Shown piece by piece: positions 59,391-64,000 of a stretch of 64,000 nucleotides of DNA. Each line of letters starts with the position of its first letter. Positions within the stretch are counted from its first letter, which is position 1. This DNA comes from Alisma plantago-aquatica (lineage: Eukaryota; Streptophyta; Magnoliopsida; Alismatales; Alismataceae): assembly GCA_963693085.1 (NCBI GenBank), contig OY856411.1:1353057550-1353121549 (forward strand), written 5' to 3'. Under the pieces are notes generated by a model. That model was not told where the DNA came from, ran no database searches, and saw nothing but the letters and a program-made list of their open reading frames with translations. The position numbers were made by a program, and so were the translations under genes.

Positions 59391-61910
59391 AGATTACCCC
59401 CCAAAAAAGTTATTTATTTCTTACTTGTTTGGAAATTTTTTGAGATCAACAAGGCAAATAGAGCAAAAAAAGTCAATGAACCACACCACAAGGTCTAAGT
59501 CATGGAGCTGCTGTTGGGAAGAAATTGTATTTTATTATCTTTTTATTCAAAAAAATTTCTTAGAACTTATAATATGGACAACAATTTTTTATTAGCCATG
59601 TATAGGCTAGTGAAGAACAACCCAAAGTACCCATTAACAACTTTTTTCGAAAGCGTTCATGACAAACACCCAAAAGTGGTTCATAAAACTATAACTATTG
59701 ATATTTTTCATGTATACAAAGATTCATATGTTCTTTTATCTCAATTTATGTTTTCCTTGTATGGTGTTTTGTAATAGCAACATGAAATCAGAAAACCAAG
59801 TAGCAAACCAAGAAGAATCAGATCCTAAACAAGTCGATGAGTTGACACGTGAAGCTCGAAAAGGCTAGGATCTCATATATTAGAATTGGACAAAAATAGA
59901 TAGGGCATAAATGAAAAGCTTCCCTAATTATAAATGAAATGCTACATGAAGAAATAAATGCAAAGGATGTATTTTGGATTAAAACTTCATATGTAAAATA
60001 TTACTTACAATTGTTAGTTTAGAATTATATTTGTAATTATTTCCCATTTCATGATACACTTAACGAAAATATTGAAATAGTCTTTGGTTTGAACAACACC
60101 ATCTCCCAACTAATGACTTGGTATCAACAATCTTAGATAACTTCGAATTGGTTTCTCTATGTCAAAGTAATAAGATATTTTTATGACATATTTGATATGT
60201 TTGTTCTAGGGTGGTGGTGCTAATCATGAGTGTGCATTAAGACACCCCACAAATTTGGGCAATAGTGATAGGTTTCACGATGCATGTGTTGCAAACTGGG
60301 ATGTTGGCAGCGTCTTATTTGTGATGTGGCAAAAATAGGACAAGTGTAGCTTAATTTCACGCACAAGAAAATACAAGTGGTGTAGATGTAGCCATATTTA
60401 CCAGGAAACATAGTTCAAGCTGGACTGGCTTTGGTTTTATTCATAGACAAGGCAATAAAGTGGGGGTGTATTAAGCATGCTTTACATGCAAGGTAATCAA
60501 ACTAGACCTACTGCAAATATGTTTCAATTAGAAGGTGTTGAAAGTGGGTCTTTTGGAGGCATGATTCCAATGCAAAGTACTACAAATGAACGTCCACCAA
60601 GCTTTCAACAATAGGTAGTTTATAACAACTATAACTAATTTGTATGTTGACAATCACATACAAAATTCACATATAATTGTTCTTTCTTAAAGAAATGTTG
60701 AAAATTGGTTTCCTCATTTTGATAAAAATCTACAAAGTCATTATCAAATGCATAACACACAAAAAAAATCATCCTTAGTGTACTTCACACCAGTAGTTCA
60801 TGTTCAAATGAGGTATTTTGTATTCTCTAAATAGTGCTCCTTTCTATACTAACTTTTAGTAGATTGCATATTCTCTAGCATGTATATACAAACCTCCATT
60901 CCATTGTAAACTTACATGCACAAGACTTGAATGCTCATTGGGGCACATGGTTGGTACCGAACTTACCCAAATAAAGTATGGAGGTGTCACAATATCCCAA
61001 GTTCTTAAATCCTTGCAACAAGGTTGTTGCACAAAGTCACCACACCTTTTTTCATATCAACCTGGTTGGCAACTTCTTTGACTGTATGCTATAGTAGAAA
61101 AGCAAGAAGGGGTCAAAACCTATACATTGGCTTCTTTCATGCATATAGTGAAGGGGATATAACCCTCTAACATGTTAATAGACCAATAGTTTTTTCCTTT
61201 AAACATTGTGAAGGGACCACAGAGAATTGATTGAGTAACATGTCATCCAACTTCTATGACCATACCTAGAGTTATTGTTTAGAATCATGTTTATAGGATG
61301 ATTTTTTTAGAAATGGCATTGATGCCTTCTTAATGACACAATAAATTGACATCAGATGATTATTTTAGGTTTTCATGGCCTATATTACTTGTTGGGCGTG
61401 CATTTTTCTGTTTGCGTGTTTTGGACACTTTTACATGATCCTCTCATTAAGATAAAAGTCACATGCAACACAATAAATTGTTTTATTGTACTCAAATATC
61501 CCCAAAGGATCAAACACATTGTCAAATATCTTAAGCCATCTATCCTACCTTTCAATTATTGAAGGTCTAGAATTCAATGCAAACTAGTCAGTGGGGAGAT
61601 GGTCTTGGGTGTCCCATGTATCAAGTTAATAAAAGTTGACAATTGACATCATGTGGGAGTTGGTCTTGGGTGTCACACATATCAAGCTAATAAAAGTTGA
61701 ATATTGACATCAAGTCACCCACAACTTGAGCCATGCCTGAGTGTTTAGATTTTATAATATGTTGAGCTACGTTAGTTTATTACTTTCTTGTGCAGATAGT
61801 CATCATCATATATGCAACAATTTTCATGCAACATTTAATTATCGATAATCCAAAATAATTCTTTATGTTTGTGGATCTAATGATTTTGCTAGGCCATTAC
61901 TGTTACAACC
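59391..61910. other. Unassigned AT-rich sequence
   Basis: No gene supported. Two coding-like stretches are noted without identification: 59502-59771 (+, 90 codons) and about 60477-60615 (+), which reads MLYMQGNQTRPTANMFQLEG and goes on to PPSFQQ before a stop. Confidence 0.35.
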
Positions 61911-64000
61911 CCAATTTTGGGTTCATTTGGTGAGAAATGTAATTTCTCATATTAAAGAAATTGGAAAAAATAATGATATAATTTATTTTGAATGCATGAA
62001 TTTCGTTTACAATAGACTTGATGATTATGTTGTGGGCTTTATTGGCTATTGGGCCCAATAACAAGGAAATTCAATTAATTAATGAATAATTGAGAATTTG
62101 AGAAAAGAAAGATGTGGAAACCTCTAGAAGGAAAAATAATGTGATCCAAAGATGGATTTCGTGCCTCTTGGGTTCCTTGGGTTCCAAGGAGTGCAAAGTT
62201 GCAAAGATAATGCAACAAGAAAAGAAAAGATCAATTAAATATTTTTTGCTAAGAAAGAAATTGAAAATAATGATAAAATGTGGAAAATATGTGGAAAGAT
62301 GTATAATTGAGTTACCTTTGATGGATTTTCGTATCCATGAGGTTTCTAATGTTAAAAGGGATTCCAATAAGGAAAATAATGAGAGATAAAGAGAAATCCC
62401 CAAAAATAAATATTTTAATAAGAAATGAATAAGAAGAGAGAGAAAATAGATAAAAGATAAGTGAGAGGCTAAGGAATATTCCCAAGATGGGATTCTGAGC
62501 CATTAGGATTCCTTGAGGTTCAAGGAATTTAAAATAATAATTTAATGGCAAAGAAAAAGGGAATACCAAATTAATTGGCTTAATTTATAATGATAGATTG
62601 CTTATGAAGAAAACACCCTTTTCCTTTGGAATTTGGGTCTCTAATTTCGTAAAATGGTAGATAATCTCGGTCCAAAGATTCCTTTAAAATTTTGTGGAAA
62701 AAGGATAAACGATTAAAGAGTTGTGATTTTTAGAAGTTTCATAAAGTAAAGGGGTAATCTTTGAATCGAATTAAATGTCACAATTCTGGATATATTTTCC
62801 TTGATCTGGCGCGCGCGTTTAGGGCCGTCAGATCTGGATCCGAAGGTGATAAACTTGCCTTCCAGCTCTCACGTCTGGTTAGGAAAGCAAGGACAGAAGT
62901 CTGACTTTCCTTGATCGATTTCCTTGACAATCAATGCGTGTGCGAACTCGGAAACATGCTAGATATATTCGTGAGTTTCTTGCGGACAGATTAATCCTAG
63001 GATTTGCCTAGCTTGGGGGTCTCTAGAAGAATCCCCTACACCTAAGGACCCCGTCGACTAGGCGCCAAAGCCATAGGCTATTTAAGGGGGTGGATTCCCT
63101 CTGTGCGTTGATGCACGGCTCCGCGAGATGCGGTAGGACATCCAGGACAAGTAGCTTCCACCAATTCCCTCTCTTGAGTCCTCCTGTACCATGGACCTCC
63201 TTGGTTTGCCGTCGGGAGACCCCTCATATCGTCCCAGCAACACCGGATGTGAATGGAACAATTGGGACCATCAATGAATCCGGTTGGGTCGGGCGGAGGT
63301 GGAGGACCAGTTTTGGGCAAGGATGGAGCCCTTCTGATGGAAGTCAACACCCGAATTGACTGCTCCTGGAGGCTGGCACTGGTTCGCGAGTAGCAGGTCG
63401 CGAGGTTGAAGGAAACAAAGAGAAAAGTCTCTCTTACCCCTGGAGCGCGAGGAGAGCAGGGACAAAAAGGGCAAATGTCAGATCGCTGGAAAAGAGAATA
63501 GGAAGGACACATGGCGCTCTTCCATTGGCCAAGAGTTAGATAATTTACAAAATTCATAGTTAATTATCGAAAGCCCTGATGATAATAAGTTATACATGAA
63601 AATTTATCAGAAACACATGAGGAATCCAATACAATTATAATTGCAACCTAATATTTCTTGAAATTTAAAAAGTAGACAAAATTATCACCTTTGATGTTAT
63701 AAGTTAAGGTAGAACCCTAATTGGATATGGAACTCATAATTAATGACTCTTTTGGGTTAATTTGGTTTGGAACCCTAATTCTGAGAAATATTAACCTATT
63801 AAGAATAAAAGGGAGAGTTAATTTTGAAAGAAGGTAGTTTTGTGCTTGTTTTAGGGTTTTAGGCACATAATTATGTTTAGAAACCCTAATTTGGAAAATA
63901 TGGGTTTTAATGGGTTAAATCTGAAAATATAATTATAGAACTGAGTTTTCATGATTATAAGAGCATTAAAATTCCCAATTGTGGTTAAATACCCTTAATG
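61911..64000 (+). repeat. Element G: LTR of the F family, cut by the window end
   Basis: Starts TGTTACAACCCCAATTTTGG and matches solo LTR F over the first several hundred bp, then again after the GC-rich block (for example the AGGAATCCAATA segment at 63623 versus 47210). The GC-rich block (about 62800-63540) has a TATA-like CTATTTAAGGG at 63077-63087. The 3' end is outside the window, so it could be a solo LTR or the 5' LTR of a whole element. The possible target is ATTAC just upstream. Confidence 0.85.
63077..63087 (+). promoter_or_regulatory. TATA-like promoter element in LTR G
   Basis: CTATTTAAGGG at the upstream edge of a GC-rich transcribed-looking block, as expected for the U3/R boundary of a gypsy LTR. 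Inferred from sequence only. Confidence 0.4.

Noticed and set aside
63078..63557. 159-codon minus-strand ORF
   Set aside because: Lies in the GC-rich part of LTR G with competing plus-strand frames and no domain.

Overview
This window looks like intergenic DNA from a large, AT-rich flowering-plant genome. It is almost wholly made of nested retrotransposons. I found no host protein-coding gene, rRNA, tRNA gene or CRISPR array. The plant assignment rests on Athila-type Ty3/gypsy reverse-transcriptase-class proteins, chromovirus-style (Del/Tekay-like) polypurine tracts and initiator-tRNA-Met primer sites, a Ty1/copia element, L1-type LINE debris and a tRNA-derived SINE. The species cannot be named from the sequence.

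Layout. (A) 1-4949 (+): the 3' part of an Athila-like element with an uninterrupted 524-residue ORF, a long 3' spacer, a polypurine tract and a 1.6-kb LTR. It sits inside an older, decayed Athila pol (RNase H plus integrase, 4950-6594). 6.6-8.9 kb is unassigned LTR-like sequence with a short motif array. (B) 8899-30054 (-): a decayed non-autonomous element whose left LTR is split by (C) 12159-27134 (-). C is a complete element with 5.4-5.5-kb LTRs, a 5-bp target duplication (AAGAG) and only a broken gag inside. A GC-rich retroposed sequence with a duplication of up to 18 bp sits in C's left LTR. 30.0-33.9 kb holds a LINE fragment, a hAT-like relic and unassigned sequence. (D) 33887-55622 (+): another non-autonomous element, with LTRs of about 3.5 kb and only 0.9 kb inside. 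It carries a SINE in its 5' LTR; its 3' LTR carries a hAT-like element, a tiny retroposon and (E), a 13-kb copia element (39073-52249, duplication AAATG). E in turn carries (F), a 3.6-kb solo LTR (45392-49009, duplication GTGTT). 55.6-61.9 kb holds two LINE relics on opposite strands. (G) 61911 onward is a second LTR of the F family, cut by the window end.

How the parts relate. B, C and D have the primer site and polypurine tract needed for reverse transcription but no pol, so they would have depended on enzymes from another element. A is the only part with a long open ORF.

The most striking pattern not explained by ordinary annotation is that several unrelated LTR families each carry their own dense array of short, near-palindromic, mostly CpG-containing motifs: A (GTCGATACCATCGAC), the 7.3-7.6-kb block (RACACGNCGTGTNC), C (CCAAACGGTC/GACCGTTTGG), E (GAGACGACCRTCTCG) and, more weakly, F (CTACCTAGAGGGTAG). 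In C almost the whole length difference between its two LTRs falls inside this array.
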